Part shown: one piece after another, positions 1 to 12,800 of the stretch | Numbering within the stretch: the stretch's first letter is position 1 | How the letters are laid out: every line of letters begins with the position of its first letter | Source of the DNA: Diogma glabrata | Taxonomy: Eukaryota; Arthropoda; Insecta; Diptera; Cylindrotomidae | Assembly (NCBI GenBank): GCA_963693315.1 | Contig: OY856186.1 | Coordinates: 94,266,132-94,330,131, forward strand | DNA: 64,000 bases | Reading direction: 5' to 3' | Notes under the pieces: generated by a model | Databases searched by the model: none | What the model was told of the DNA's origin: nothing | The model's input: the letters and a program-made list of their open reading frames with translations, nothing else | Translations under genes and position numbers: made by a program

Positions 1-669
1 TTGTGTGTTGTTTGTGAGAAGCAAATCAAGTGTCGATGGATATTTTGATTTTTTGGAGAAGTGGGTGGGAGTAGGTGGATAGTAAATATCGAAGTTTTTA
101 TTAGAAAATTCTTCAAATAAGATTTTTCCTGCTTGATTGGCCTTAAAGCAATTTCAGTGTTGGTGTCTGGCATTTAAGTCTCCACCGATTATAAAATTGC
201 CACTAATATTAGTTAATGTGTTTATGTCCTGTTTAAAAGCTCTTAGTTTGTCTTTTTTGTTTGTTCCTGGGAAATATGTTGCCACACAGGTAATATCATT
301 GTTTTTGAGAAATATCTTTATCCCAATAGCTTCAATCAACTTTAGATTGAAGGATGGTAGTAATTTGTGGGATAAATTTGCTTTTATGATTATACCAACA
401 CCACCATGTACATTGGAAGAACCATTATTGTTAGTTTTAGGTGGACGGTCAAGACGATAAACTTTATAATTTGGATGTGATATTTTATCAGAGTTTTTTA
501 GCCAAGTTTCTGTTACAAAACACATGCTTATATTGTTGGATTCTAGGAAATTAAAGAACTCGAGGCTTTTTGGTTTGATACTTTGGGCATTCCATATAAT
601 AAATTTGCAAAATGGATTATTACTTGACATCATTATATAAATATTTAACTGTAAGTAAGGTGATAGCAT
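1..669 (-). pseudogene. Jockey-like LINE ORF2, endonuclease domain (nonsense mutation, cut by window edge)
   Basis: This is the start of the second ORF of a non-LTR retrotransposon, encoding an AP-type endonuclease that would nick target DNA to prime reverse transcription. Visible family motifs are WNAQSIKPK near the N-terminus, a TETWL segment, GGVGI, and GGDLNARHQH for the catalytic Asp-Asn region. The next codon is TGA (154-156) where this family has Trp, so a TGG-to-TGA change is likely. The same frame stays open beyond it to base 1, reading on through a conserved STLDLLLTN segment. The ORF2 start is probably the ATGATG at 629-634, overlapping the end of ORF1 by about 15 bases. The reverse transcriptase would lie left of the window. 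Confidence 0.85.
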
Positions 670-2038
670 TAAATTGTTCAGTTTTGTTTTTACACTTACC
701 TAATTGATTTACAATATCGGAAACTAATTGTGCTATTTCTTCATAGGAGAAAATATTCAAACCACTTTTTTGTTGATTACTTGAATAAATTTTGTTCGTT
801 TCTGTTTGTTTTTGTTCTTTAAATGTATTTTTCCATTTTTCATGCAAAGTAGAGTGTTTTGGTGGCTGGAGAGCAGGAAATGACTGATCATTCATCTGTA
901 ATATTGGATGAGGTTTGTAATTTGTATTATTGGTGGAGGCAATATTCACTTCAATGTTTCTTATTTTTGTGTTGATCCTTGAGTTTTCTCTGATAAGTTT
1001 ATACTCTTCAAACTTTGGACAGTCCGAAAAATTATCAGCATGTGTGCCGGAGCAGTTGGCACATTTTTTGATTAGTGGAGATTGACATTCTGATGATAAA
1101 TGTTGTTCACTGCAGTTCACACATTTTATTTTAGCATAACAATGGGATGTTCCATGTCCATACATCTGACATCGCCGACATTGAGTTGGTTTGGAATAAT
1201 ATTTACGCACTTGTTGTATATTTACAATGATATTGCATATTGATTTGATGTTTAGGATAGTTTGCTTTGGAATTTCAGTTTTTACTTTAATTATGTGGTA
1301 TTTGACGTTTATCTTTTGATGATCAGTATGAATTGGTATGATTTCAATTATATCATCTGATTTAAAGCCGTTGTAACACAAATCTTCAATAATTTCGTTA
1401 GCACTAATACTTGTTGGTATCCCGAATACAATAAATTTATTCGGTTTATCTTGTTTTGAAGGAAATGTAAAATATTCAAAATCACCGTTAGACAGTATTT
1501 CAATTATTTTTGTTTTAATATTATTATCATTGGTTATTATTTTTAAACCAATACTAATGATTTTGATTTTGTAATCAGCATTTTTGACTTCATTGTCAAT
1601 TAATAATTTTCGTACTAGGACAAACGATGAATTTTTAATGACTATTGGTGTAACGGCATCATTTTTTGTTTTATGATTCTTGTTGTTGTTGATTTTAGTT
1701 TGTGATGGAAGGTTATCAATACCTTGAAATGAGTTTGATGTAGGTATATTGGCAACAATGTTGGTGGAAATCATTTCGTCATTGGCCATAGTATCGTCAT
1801 CTGTTGAGTTGGATACATTATCTCCGTTATTATTTTTGTGTTTTGATGGTTTTATATTGTAAGCAGAACTGCTGTTAGTAGATGTTGGATTACCATCACT
1901 TTGTAGTTGCATTTTAATAGATTTTTTCATTTTATTTAATTCACTTAACTTAAGACTGTTAGCCATTTTTCGTTTTTTTGTAATTGAGTTGCATGATAGA
2001 TCCGTATCATGCATATGTTGGTTGTTACATTGATTCAC
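620..2038 (-). CDS. Jockey-like LINE ORF1 (gag-like, zinc-knuckle nucleic-acid-binding protein)
   Basis: The 472-residue frame is intact. It encodes the RNA-binding, gag-like protein of a Jockey-type LINE, which packages element RNA. The N-terminal half is Asn/Lys/Ser-rich and low in complexity. A hydrophobic/charged block at about residues 140-285 resembles the domain that precedes the zinc fingers in insect Jockey ORF1 proteins. Three Cys/His knuckles follow at about residues 287-340: CRRCQMYGHGTSHC, CVNCSEQHLSSEC and a third beginning CANCSGTHADN. ORF2 follows directly with a short overlap, the usual arrangement. The frame is unbroken although ORF2 carries a stop, so this copy is probably fairly young. 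Confidence 0.85.
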   Translation of the reverse strand: MNQCNNQHMHDTDLSCNSITKKRKMANSLKLSELNKMKKSIKMQLQSDGNPTSTNSSSAYNIKPSKHKNNNGDNVSNSTDDDTMANDEMISTNIVANIPTSNSFQGIDNLPSQTKINNNKNHKTKNDAVTPIVIKNSSFVLVRKLLIDNEVKNADYKIKIISIGLKIITNDNNIKTKIIEILSNGDFEYFTFPSKQDKPNKFIVFGIPTSISANEIIEDLCYNGFKSDDIIEIIPIHTDHQKINVKYHIIKVKTEIPKQTILNIKSICNIIVNIQQVRKYYSKPTQCRRCQMYGHGTSHCYAKIKCVNCSEQHLSSECQSPLIKKCANCSGTHADNFSDCPKFEEYKLIRENSRINTKIRNIEVNIASTNNTNYKPHPILQMNDQSFPALQPPKHSTLHEKWKNTFKEQKQTETNKIYSSNQQKSGLNIFSYEEIAQLVSDIVNQLGKCKNKTEQFNAITLLTVKYLYNDVK

Positions 2039-3592
2039 TTTAATAACAAGTAATAAAACTTGTTACAGCTAGTGTAAACCTAGCACAATAATAGTTTTTG
2101 TTTACCTATATTATTCACTTTTGTTTTCACTAATTTTAAAGCAAAAATATTTTAAATAATCAAAAGAAATTGTTTTATTAATAATTATTGAATATTCGAT
2201 CGAGAGTCGAGTTTGTAATGGGAAATAATTTTGAAGTTAAAAAAAACTATTTATTGTCATTATTTATTGACCGAATTTATTTAAAATAAAAATAATGTTT
2301 AGTAATAAAATTAATTATTTTATATTATTATTTTTATTAATTAATGAATCGCAGTGCAGTTTGAAACCACTTCAGCAAAAATGCCGAAAGACGGAATTTC
2401 AAGGGAGTCAATTGTTTCCGTCTGCCGAGAGTTTGTGTTTTTAAGGAGTAGATTCTTTTTTGTGTTATTTAGAGATACAACCATTAATTTGATGATGGAT
2501 GAAGTATGCTAGTAATTTGTTTACTCATTTCTTTACTCTTACAATAATTTGAGATTATTTACATAATACAATACAATAATTTGAGATTATTTTTGGTTTT
2601 AAAAAACTTAGGTTTATAGATACGGTAAAAAGAGTGCATTTGTTATTTAATCGTGACTGCAACGCCACATTATTTACAAGAGCAATAGTAATTCTGTTAT
2701 TTGTGCCAAAATGAACAAACAATGCACTGGTTGTTTGCAAAGCATCTACTGATACGTAAAACTATTAGTACATAAACTTATAAAAAACGCTCAATGTGAC
2801 AGTGTGGCACCTCGACAATTTGGCGGTTTGTACTGACCGACTGAGTACTGACGAATAAAACGGGAAAAAATTATATGTTCGAGGCATAATGAATCTAATT
2901 TGATCCGATCATTTGTAACGTGAAAAATATTTTTTTCAACAATAAAAGTTATTTTAACTGAATTTTGTGTTTAGCTTTAAATGTATTTGTACTCTAATTT
3001 CACTTGTAAGATTCTTTTGTATCACTAAATTCAAATAAATAGAAAATATAGAATTATTAATTGTAGAAGAAAAAAACAACTATCTTATTATTTGTTATTG
3101 AAAAAATCATTACACTTTGTACCATGAATGTTCCATTTTAAATTATTATAACAAAAATACATTATATATCATTATATATCAACGGCAAGACAATTATGCA
3201 TTAAACATTGAGAAGGGTAAATTACTGAAATGATGATGTGGAACAGTAAAATTTTAAACAGTCTGGAAATTTTATGCGATTGAAGAATGATATGGTTGTC
3301 AAAAATTTCAAGAAATAAAGTTATCTCAGTGTTACCAAATACATTATTAAACTACAACAATTTTTTGTAGGATAATTTTTATTAATGATTTTGAAGTACT
3401 CTGGACACCGAACTCTTTTTATGTAGATTTCATATAAAAATCTATACCTATTGCAATGGGCTTCATCTCGGAATTTCGTAAAAATTTTTGTGCCAAACGA
3501 CTATATATGATAAGCGGAGACGAAAAAACAAAAAAAAAATTTTATATATATATGTATATATATAAACGATATGAGATATAACGAAAACGACT
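2039..3592. other. AT-rich non-coding stretch
   Basis: No gene is recognised. The part next to 2038 presumably includes the 5' untranslated region of the LINE, but its boundary is not visible. Frames here are short and look random. Small direct repeats occur (for example a doubled cattatatat near 3165). Confidence 0.5.
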
Positions 3593-4560
3593 GGCGCTCT
3601 CACGGTCGCATTTGTTGAGGTAGATCAAAAAATTTTCTGTCCATGTGTGTTCTATTAATATCTCAAACGAGTTTGTGAATCAGCAAAATCCGACACGTGG
3701 TTAAGGAACTAGAGCCTTTTTTCTAAAAAAAATTGATTTTTTAAAACCGTGAAAACGACCGTTTGGATACTAATATTCTTAAAAAATTAACAAATTTAGA
3801 ATCTTTGAAATCTTTTTTATCAATTTGTTTTAAAAATAGACATCTGCAGTTAGAGGTTCCTGAGTGAGCGGCTCCAACAACAAAAGCTGCAAAAAAATTT
3901 TTTTTTTGAAACAACCGGCACTCTCACGGTCGCATTTGTAAAGTCAGATCAAAAAACCTTTTTTAAAAATGTGCGTTTTATTAATATCTTGGACAAGTTC
4001 GTAAATCAGCCAAATCCGACGCATGGTTAAGAAACTAGAGGCTTTATACTAGAAAAAAATTCTGTTTTTAGATCTGTTATAACGGCCGTTTAGATTCTAA
4101 TATTTTCAAAAACTTCATAAATTTAGAACTTTTGAAACCTTTTTAATAAGTTTCTTTCAAAAAAAAGACCTCTGCAGTTGGAGGTTTCTGAGTGAGCGGC
4201 TCCAACAAAAAAGCTTGTATAACACAAAATGCGTTTAAATCAACCGGCACTCTCACGGTCGCATTTGTGGAGCCAGATCAAAAAACCTTTTTTAAAAATG
4301 TGTGTTTTATTAATATCTTGAACGAATTCGTAGATCAGAAAAATCTGACACATGGTTAAATAACTAGAGGCTTTATACTAGAAAAAAAATTCGTTTTTTT
4401 AATCCGTTATAACAGCCGTTTGGATACTACTATTTTTAAAAACTTCATAAATCTAGAATCTGTGGAAACATTTTAATCCGTTTCCTATAAATATAAACCT
4501 CTGCAGTTAGAGGTTTTTGACTTGTTGGCTTCAACAAAAAAGTTTGCAACAATCCACAAC
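3593..4560. repeat. Three tandem copies of a ~327-bp unit
   Basis: The motif ggcnctctcacggtcgcat recurs at about 3593, 3917 and 4246 (spacings near 324 and 329). Each copy then runs through a matching series of blocks: a gatcaaaaa stretch, attaatatct, gacacgtggttaa-like, actagagnctt, gccgttt, and ctgcagttngaggtt followed by the gagcggctccaac-like end. The copies are diverged by substitutions and small indels. No coding frame runs through. It could be a short satellite array or the internal repeats of a decayed mobile element. No terminal inverted repeats were found. Confidence 0.85.
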
Positions 4561-4925
4561 TACAATTTGCAAAAACCTTATAACGTCATTGAAAAATAAT
4601 AAAAAGGTTTGAATAGAAGAAATTAATTTTTTTTTCTTAGAAATAAACTATTTTGATATTTTGCAGTAATTGGACGACATATGATATAGCGTAGGTTTGT
4701 GTCATAAACTGTCACACACATGTTCTGTGGTAGATTTGATATTTGTTTGTTGCAAAATTGGATAGATATAGTTTTGCTTATATGTAGCTAATTTTCTTTT
4801 TAAAATTTGTTCAATATCTGTTTGAAATTAGTTTGTGTTGTTTAAACTAAACTGATACATCAGATTCTACTGGCACACAAAACTGTCTGATCTCGAAATC
4901 TACCTATTTCTAGCGGATATACGTG

Positions 4926-7905
4926 CCGCTTGGACTTTTATTTTATTAATTAGTTAGACATGTTTAGCACACTAAATATGAAATATTCATTATTCAGACT
5001 CTTTGAATATCCGAAGATACCTGTCAATTATAAAGGAAGGAGATGAGAAAAATGGAAAGAATGAGGATATAGTAATAACTATACTGCTTAAATGACGATG
5101 GACATTTTCTTTAAATGCCTGAGGGGAAAATTCATCGGGAAATACAGAGGAGGGCATTGAGTTGCACAATTCGGCCACTCTATTAAAATAGTCGTTCTGG
5201 AAGGACACAGTTCTACAACGAGGTATTTGTACAACATGTGGATGGAATCACTCAGCAGCTTTGGTTTGTCGATTATACTGCGCACACGATGGATGATATT
5301 TTGAATTTCCTTAGAGAAGAATTCGCTAAAGTAATATTTATAGTAGATTGACAATTCAGCCACATTTCTTCTGTGCTGGAGTGAATCAAGCTGGTCCGTT
5401 TGTTCGGTATTACCAATCAACCGTATTGCTTTCCTCTGTACAGAGTCTAGACATTTTATTGTTGACTGACAAGCACCTCCTCAAACATGACAGCAGTATT
5501 CCATACATGGACGAATAAAGGACTTAAAGATTAGCAAAATTTGATCGGGCTTGAAATACTTTTTACATCGACTCAAGTATCCTAATTTTAACATTGCAGA
5601 TTTAGCGAGGTTGAACACATGTTTATTCCATTTCAGGTTATTTTGAATATCCACTCCAAGAAGTCTAACTGATTCAACCTCACGCAATTCCTCATGGTTT
5701 ATTTTAATAGGGAAATTTTTATGTCGCTCTATTCGTGAAAGACGGCATAGTTTGGTTTTGGTTGGGTTAAATGAAACAAAATTACGATCTCCCCATTCCA
5801 TTATACGCTCCAGATCTTTGTTGATAGAATCAATTAGCAGCTCTCTATCAGTGGTAACTGCAGTATGAGATCGAAACTTAAAAGATGCATGTGATGCATG
5901 CAATGTGCTGTCATCAGCAAAACTATGGATTGGGTGCACTGTGGAAATAAGTAAATCATTAATGTATACATAGAAGAAACAAGGTTGGTGAGAGTACAGA
6001 ACCTTGGGGAACCCCAGCATTGGTTGTGAAAATATGGGATGTGATACCATCTAAATTAACATGAAATTGGCGACCTGTAAGAAAACTATGAATCCATGAG
6101 ACAGTAAGATGGTCTATGCCATAAGATTTTACTTTAGCTATGAGATTTTTATGCCGAACTTTATCAAATGCTTTAGAAATGTCAAGTGAAATACTGAATG
6201 TTTCACAATGGTTTTCCAGCGATTTGTTCCAGAGATGGGATACGTAGGCTAACAGATCACCTGTTGCATTACTTATACGAAAACCATACTGCTTATCATC
6301 AATAATTCGCGATACTTCAAAATAATCTATTAGATTGTAGTTAACATATTTTTCAAATATTTTAACCAAAACCGACAGAATTGCAATTGGTCTATAATTG
6401 TTAGGGTCTATCTTACTGCCTTTCTTTGATATAGGTTGAACGCTGGCCAACTTCCAAGAATCGGGAAATATTCCGGTTTTATAAGATAAATAGAAAATTT
6501 TGTTAAAATTGAAGCCAGTTGCCTAGCAAAGTTTTTAAGAATAAGGGGTGGAATACCGTCGGGGCCAGCAGATTTGTTGATATTGATAGAAAGAAGCATT
6601 TTCCGTACAATATTGCAACGAAAAATAATTGGCTTCATTTTCGTTAAAACTGAGGAAATGAGTGCAGAAGAAGGGAAAGCTCAACAATGTTTGAGTTTTC
6701 TGCGAAAATACGACCCAAAAGATCCGCCTTCTCTTTCGAGTCGCTCACGGGAATGTCATTCAGAACTAATATTGAAATAGAGGTTTGAGTAAAATTGCTC
6801 TGGACTGATTAACATGCCTGAAAGAAACTGCGTGAGCCAGATGGGTGCTCGGCGAATTTCTTTGCTTTCTTCTCTATCTTGTATTTACTAATATTTCTGA
6901 CTTTCTTATAGGCGCTATGGGTTTCAGGTGTTTTATTTGAGTTAAACGTCTTTGCATTTATTCCTCACTGCCTCATCGACATCGCGCGTGAACCAAGGCT
7001 CAGTTTTAGGAGTGATTAATCGATTTGGAATAAACCGCCGCATTCCGTCTTTTATGATTTCAGAAATTCTTATTGCCGATGTGCTAGGATCTTGATCAAC
7101 ACAACAAATAGTTTTCCAAGGTGTTTCATCATAAAAGTTTCTCAGTCCCTCCCAGTCAGCGCGTTTATAATTCCAAACGCGACGAGGATTTGCTTTGATT
7201 TGTGTCAGTGATGTAAATTGCACTATTGCTGATATCGTAGTATCTGGTTCGTTTGTCAAAAACAGATTTATTGTTTAAACAGAATTATTGTTATGATGTG
7301 AAGGGATTCTGGGATCTGGGATTCTTGTGGGACACTCTATCATTTGCGTCAAACCGTGATAATCTGCGAGTATCAGTTCAGCTTGTCTTCCTATGTCATC
7401 AGTGCGCGATGAATACTTAAGTCATTCTTTATTATGAATATTAAAGTCTCCAAGAATGGCCAGTCTTGCTTTGGGGTAGTCCGTGGTAATCTTGTCTAGG
7501 TTAGCTGATATTTGATCGAAAAATGGAGATCATGGGCGGGGAGGGGTGATTTGAGGATCTGTATAATCCTATTCTAAACATAGTTTCATCAACACCTGAG
7601 ATCTTCAGTGCTACAGAATTATGGTGCTTACAGTTCAACTCGTAGGCCTTAATTCTCATACTTGAAAGTGAATTTCTAACAAATACACAGATACCATGCT
7701 TGTTGTAAAAGGAATGTTCCAATTTATAACTAGGTATCCGGTATTTATCGAGATCCAGTTTCGATGCTTTGCCACTGACAATTGCTTCGGTAAGAAACAA
7801 TATGTAAGGTTTATTTTTTTCGATGTAGTGATGAACCTCGTTTAGATTCGAATTAAGACCTCTTATGTTGGTGAAGTCAATGCTAAGCTGTTGGTTCACT
7901 CTGCT
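4926..7905 (-). pseudogene. Decayed LINE: endonuclease plus reverse transcriptase ORF2
   Basis: A minus-strand LINE can be followed from endonuclease to 3' end in several frames. The endonuclease starts at about 7890 (NIRGLNSNLNEV) and continues near 7450 with LAILGDFNIHNKE, then TGA where Trp is expected. A linker follows (6942-7259). The reverse transcriptase reads SAGPDGIPPLIL, NNYRPIAIL, ISLDISKAFDKVRH, AGVPQGSVLSPTLF and the catalytic FADDSTLHASH near 5900. The C-terminal HRRNVAELSIYYKY part lies near 5360. At least three frameshifts and one stop break the frame. The 3' end has a tatcttcggatattca tail near 5010 that recurs elsewhere in the window. The clade was not assigned; it resembles CR1/Jockey-group arthropod LINEs. 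Confidence 0.85.
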
Positions 7906-9074
7906 GCCATTTTGTTCAAAGACTTGCCCTTTGACATTGCAGGTATAGATACCGAAATTCGACCAGGCCTAAATTTCAACACTACACAGTACAAAAAAAT
8001 CTCTGTCTCTGTCGGTATCTCTGTCACAAAAACACGATAGCAGGTTTCATGCAACAGTTGCACAAAAGCAAAAAAATAGGGACACAAAAGACACTAACAA
8101 AATTCGAAATTCTTACTAATAACTGAAACGAAATTTTACATTTCTTGTTACCAAGCAATACAAAAGAAATTTATGCTTTAAAAAAACAAAATTTATTACA
8201 TCAAAGCAATAAAAGGTAAAACTTTACCTACCTACCCTACCGCTGGTAACAGTAAATATAAAATACCAAATGATTTTTTAATAAAGAACAATCTCACCAA
8301 TTATATAATTGTTCGCCTCTTATTTTCACTTCACTTAATTTTCAATAACACTAACACAAACTCAGTTTTATTTACAATAACACTAGCACACACTCTGTGT
8401 ATTTTATCTTATTTTATCCTTGCTCTATCTTTATAAAGTCATACATGCAAAAATAAAATAAAACAAAATACAACTTATTATTTTTATTTTCGATTATTTT
8501 TTTTCTTTAAAATTTAGCAGATAACCTTCTTTTTCTGACTCCGGTTGATGAATGAGTTAATGATCCTGTGTTAATTTTATGTGTTTATATTTTATAACTG
8601 AATTTATTTCCGAATTAAAATGAATCGTGGCTTAGGGTCAGGTTTGTATAGAAACGACTGAACAAGGTATTTTCTAGCTCTCTAATTTGTTTTAATTATG
8701 TGTTAAAAAATTAATCAGCTTTTCCTTCCTTTGAAGGGCGGAGGAATGTTGTATATCCTTAGATTTAAGAGTTATATAAATTTAAGAAGTTATTTATACA
8801 AGATCAACATAACAAATAAATTTAATTAAATTTATTTATTATGTTGATTTTGTTGAATCAGTTTAGATAAATCAATTTGCCGAAAATTAACAACTTTTTG
8901 GAGATTCGTGTAAAACAAGCATGTAAGAAGAGTTGGATGTAATGTAAGTAATTAATTTGTTTGTGATATTTTATGATTGTTACCATACTGAACATTCGTG
9001 TTTTAACACACATGTATTGATCATTCCAAGGTGATTGCACACATGCATTAAACATTTAAAACTATGTTTCTCGA
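7906..9074. other. AT-rich non-coding stretch 3' of the UGT gene
   Basis: No gene is recognised between the LINE and the inverted repeat at 9075. The only structure noted is the palindrome at 8803-8848. Confidence 0.5.
8803..8848. repeat. 46-bp near-perfect AT palindrome
   Basis: The sequence reads atcaacataacaaataaa on the left and the matching tttatttattatgttgat on the right, with one mismatched pair, centred on ttaattaa. It could extrude as a cruciform or be a remnant of a small foldback element. Confidence 0.8.
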
Positions 9075-9179
9075 CTGCAGTCCAATTCTGTAACACGTAA
9101 AGTGGTCAAGTGTTAAACATTTCTTTTCATTAAAAAACTTATCACGTCACCACTTTATGGTTACAGAATTGTGCTGCAG
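9075..9179. repeat. Short hairpin MITE with ~31-bp inverted arms
   Basis: The left arm begins ctgcagtccaattctgtaac (9075) and the right arm ends with the matching gttacagaattgtgctgcag (9179). The arms continue into cgtaaagtgg / ccactttatg. About 40 bases of loop separate them. The block lies about 440 bases downstream of the UGT stop codon and may be a small non-autonomous DNA element. No clear target duplication was seen. Confidence 0.65.
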
Positions 9180-9615
9180 GACGTTTAAGAATTTAAATTA
9201 AGTGTGCGTCCCCTTTTGTTTATGTAAATCATGACGTCTTCTCAAGAAAAATGGATAAGGCAGTCTTTATGATTTGTATATGATATGATGAGAGTTGGAA
9301 TAGTTCGGTGATCTATCTTCTAACATTTGTTAGCCACAAACAATCTACATATAAAATTTGTTAAAACCTTTCGACGTTTGAAGCTGGCATGAGCAAAAAA
9401 TTCATATTATTTTAAGCAGCTTGCATATCTGATGTCTCACATGTCATTTAAATAAGTTTATCAGTACGGCTCTAATAAATATTAAGTTACATATAAACTG
9501 CAGCATGCATGTTACAACGCTAGCTTTAACATGTAACAGCAGAACTTAGTGCTCCTTAAACATTTGAACAACGAAGTTTGTACACTAACAAATAATTCTG
9601 CAAATAAAATTAATT
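9180..9615 (-). other. Probable UGT 3' untranslated region and flank
   Basis: This is the 436 bases downstream of the UGT stop codon on the minus strand. No ORF or repeat is recognised, and no AATAAA on the minus strand lies close to the stop, so the cleavage site cannot be placed. Confidence 0.35.
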
Positions 9616-9892
9616 TTACTGTAATTTTGGTTTTATTTTAATTTTTTTCCAACTAAAGTAAAACTTAAACAACCAAAAGAAGCTAAAAATAACTGTCAAA
9701 ACTAAAAACAATATCGTTGCAATTGCATCTAACGAATAATAAGTAAACCAACGTAGATTTGTTGATGCCGATTTTGTAAAATTATTTCCATGTGATTCAA
9801 CTATATGTTCGATCCACCATATTGCTGTATCCAACGGAGCTTTCGGTCGGTTTCGAAACGATAGTGAAATTTGTTTGGCAATTTTACCAATC
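9616..9892 (-). CDS. UGT: UGT exon 5 (C-terminal anchor)
   Basis: The acceptor is gattatag at 9893-9900. Coding begins with the third base of a Glu codon and reads IGKIAKQISLSFRNRPKAP then LDTAIWWIEHIV, a very typical UGT block. It continues to the transmembrane helix and the lysine-rich cytosolic tail, and the stop is at 9616-9618. A short basic tail is typical of ER-anchored UGTs, although no exact terminal KKxx is present. Confidence 0.92.
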
Positions 9893-12800
9893 CTATAATC
9901 GAAACAGAAAAAACAGTTAAATATTTAACTAAACGTCAATTTTGTTGAAACTCACTCTGGTTCCATGATTTTTTTTAATGCGTTGTATACATTTTCCTTA
10001 TTCAAATCTTTATAATAAACAACAACTCCGTTTCCACGATATTTCAATGCAGCACAATTTGAAAATTGATCGCCATAAAACGGAGTTAACACCATTGGTA
10101 CACCACAGTGAACAGCTTCTGATGTTCCTAATAATCCACCATGACTCATAAATCCGACGACATTTGGATGACATAAAATTTCTAATTGAGGTAGCCACTT
10201 TCGTACAATTAAATTTGCTGGCTGATTTGGCATGGTCTCATTGTCCCATTTCCACAATATGGTTTGTGGAAGTAATGCTAGAGCACTTAGAATTTCATTA
10301 CGTTTTTCACTTGCTAGTGTAGATGCACGAATCATTGAGCCCCAACTGATGAAAATAACACCATTGTCAGCGGTGTCTAGAATTCTTTGCAGTTCCTGGC
10401 AAATTAAAAAAAAGTTAGTAACATTATATTAAAATAAGTTTATAATTCAATTACATGATCTATGGGTTTTAGTTTTCCAATATGTATTCCTCCAATTTCA
10501 ACAACAGAAGGTGTTAATGGTTTGGAACCACTGTACGAAAAATGTTGATTGACTAAAACTAAACTTGTCGTCTGCTGTAATTTTCGAATATTGGGCATAT
10601 CATTTCCAAATCTTTTTTTGATCAAAGCATCTGTTGCTGGTTCATTGTATACCCTAGAAAATAACTACAGATTAGAATAATTTCTTTAACGCAACGGTCT
10701 GAAAAGTGGTTATACCCGTATAAAACTTTCGTTAACTGTATAAAGAAAAAGTTTTGAAGTCTTTCCATATAGTTCATTTTTTCTGAAGTTCCAGAAAACA
10801 GTGACGGAATAAAGGATGAGATTTGTGGTAATCCAAATCTATCAAAATGCCATGGTAGGAGAGCAGAACTACTTAATCCAATGTGAGGTACATTTAATTT
10901 ATAAGCAACACTTATCATGCAATCACTGTTAAATAATTCTAGCAAAACAATGTCGTAGTAGTTTTGTTTTTCGAATATTTGTTCCATACTTTTTGAGTTT
11001 AATGTCAGTTCGCAAGCATTAATACCCCACCCAGAGATGGCGAAAAACATGTTAATTTGTTTTCTAATCCAACTTTTGTAAATAACTCTCTAGAAATGTA
11101 TTAAATTGGGATTCTTGTTATTATTTTTCAGATGAAAAATTTGATTAAAAGTGATAAAGCATATCATTTCACAGTGATCGATCATATTTAATCGTGTTTT
11201 AAATTGAATTTGATTTTTAAAAAAATCCTTAAACGAGTTCAATACAAAAGCAAAGAGAAGACGTGATCCTAATTTTAATTTGTTTGATGTGAAACTCAAT
11301 GTATTGTGACGATTATGGAAGATGATAGAACACAACAACAATAGAACTTTCAAGAAAATTCTCGTTAGTTCTACAAATATAAAAATCAATAAAAGATAAC
11401 AATGCAACCAAAGTAAACATTTAATAGGAAGTATTTGTTTTCTTGAATAAGGATTGGTTAACGAAATAAAAATTGGTAAATAAAACAATTGAAAAGAATA
11501 GATTTCACACCTAGGTGTCAATATTTGAAGATCGTCTTATTGTTGATAAAGGAAGAAAAAAAAGGGTGTGTTCTATCTAGAACATTATAGCAGTTTCGAG
11601 GCTATTTCATGTAGTATATATAAGAGGTGTTCTTCGAGGATAGGATAGGTATAAAATTGTTAGTGATACAAAAAGTATAAAAATTTAGCAGTGATAAAGG
11701 CGAAGTAAAAATTAACAGTGTTATAAGTAGAAAGCTAAAAGTGATATTGTGAACAAGTATAAAAGAATTATAAGTGGTGAAATATTGTTAGTACAAGAAG
11801 AACTAGAAGGGGAATAGTAATAGGAGAAATATTTTTATTGTAAAATCTTGAACGAATAAAATTATAACGTTTAGAAAATCCTTTGTGTTTTAAATTTCCT
11901 GATTTAGTGATCGAACTAAATAATTGTAACTTGGCTAAGAAACGTTACAGTATATACTTGACTTGACTTTGCGTTGTTGGAAACAGAACTGCCGTTCAAT
12001 TATCTGGAATTCAGTACAAAAGTACATTTCGTTTGAAGTTTAACTGAAAAAGAGAAAAGACGACGTAAACAACTTACTTTGAAAGAATCATACCGATTAG
12101 CACACAGGCAAATTAAAGATGCAACCTAACCAAACGGTGTTGGCTATCTTTGCAAGCTGATCGATATCAATAGGGCACACCACACACCACACTCAAAAAA
12201 ATAAAAGTCACTTCTAAAAAAATTTTTATAAATATACAACACACAAAATTTTTTGATAAAACTACAATTTTTATGGTTCCATTTTTTATAACGAACCCTA
12301 ATGGTGAGAGTAAAACGAGTTTTTCCATTATATCGATTATCTCGTAAACTATAAATGCTATGGAAGTGAAATTTGAGGTGAGTATAAAACTAATCTGCCC
12401 ACATAAAGTGACATATGCAAATAAAACTAAAGTTGTTTTCGTTTGGTTTATAGGGGTACGATGTGAGACCTTTGAGAAAATACATTTTTTTATAGATTAA
12501 TTTAGGGAATCATATAAAAGGACTTTATTTCAGTATTCCTTAAAAATTTATTTTGGAATTTTATTTTTAATTTATTTTTCAATTGTTGTAGCTTCAACTA
12601 TTGTTGGTTCATGAATTTTTCTTTATAAATTTTTTTGTAGAAAATAGTTTGAGAGCCAGTTTTGAGGATTTTTATTGAAACCAACGGAAAAAAATCGAGG
12701 AAAAGTGTCATCAAATTATTGCCAACGAGTGCATTGTTAACACAGTCGAGTGATTTGTCTACTGAACATTGGAGAGATCGGTATAGTATAAGGTGACCAG

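Noticed and set aside
11090..11521. A 143-codon minus-strand frame just upstream of UGT exon 2, a possible alternative UGT first exon.
   Set aside because: It has no UGT N-terminal motifs (no GLSHF or GHEVTVLSHFP) and its end is not joined to exon 2 in frame; the acceptor at 11090 separates it.
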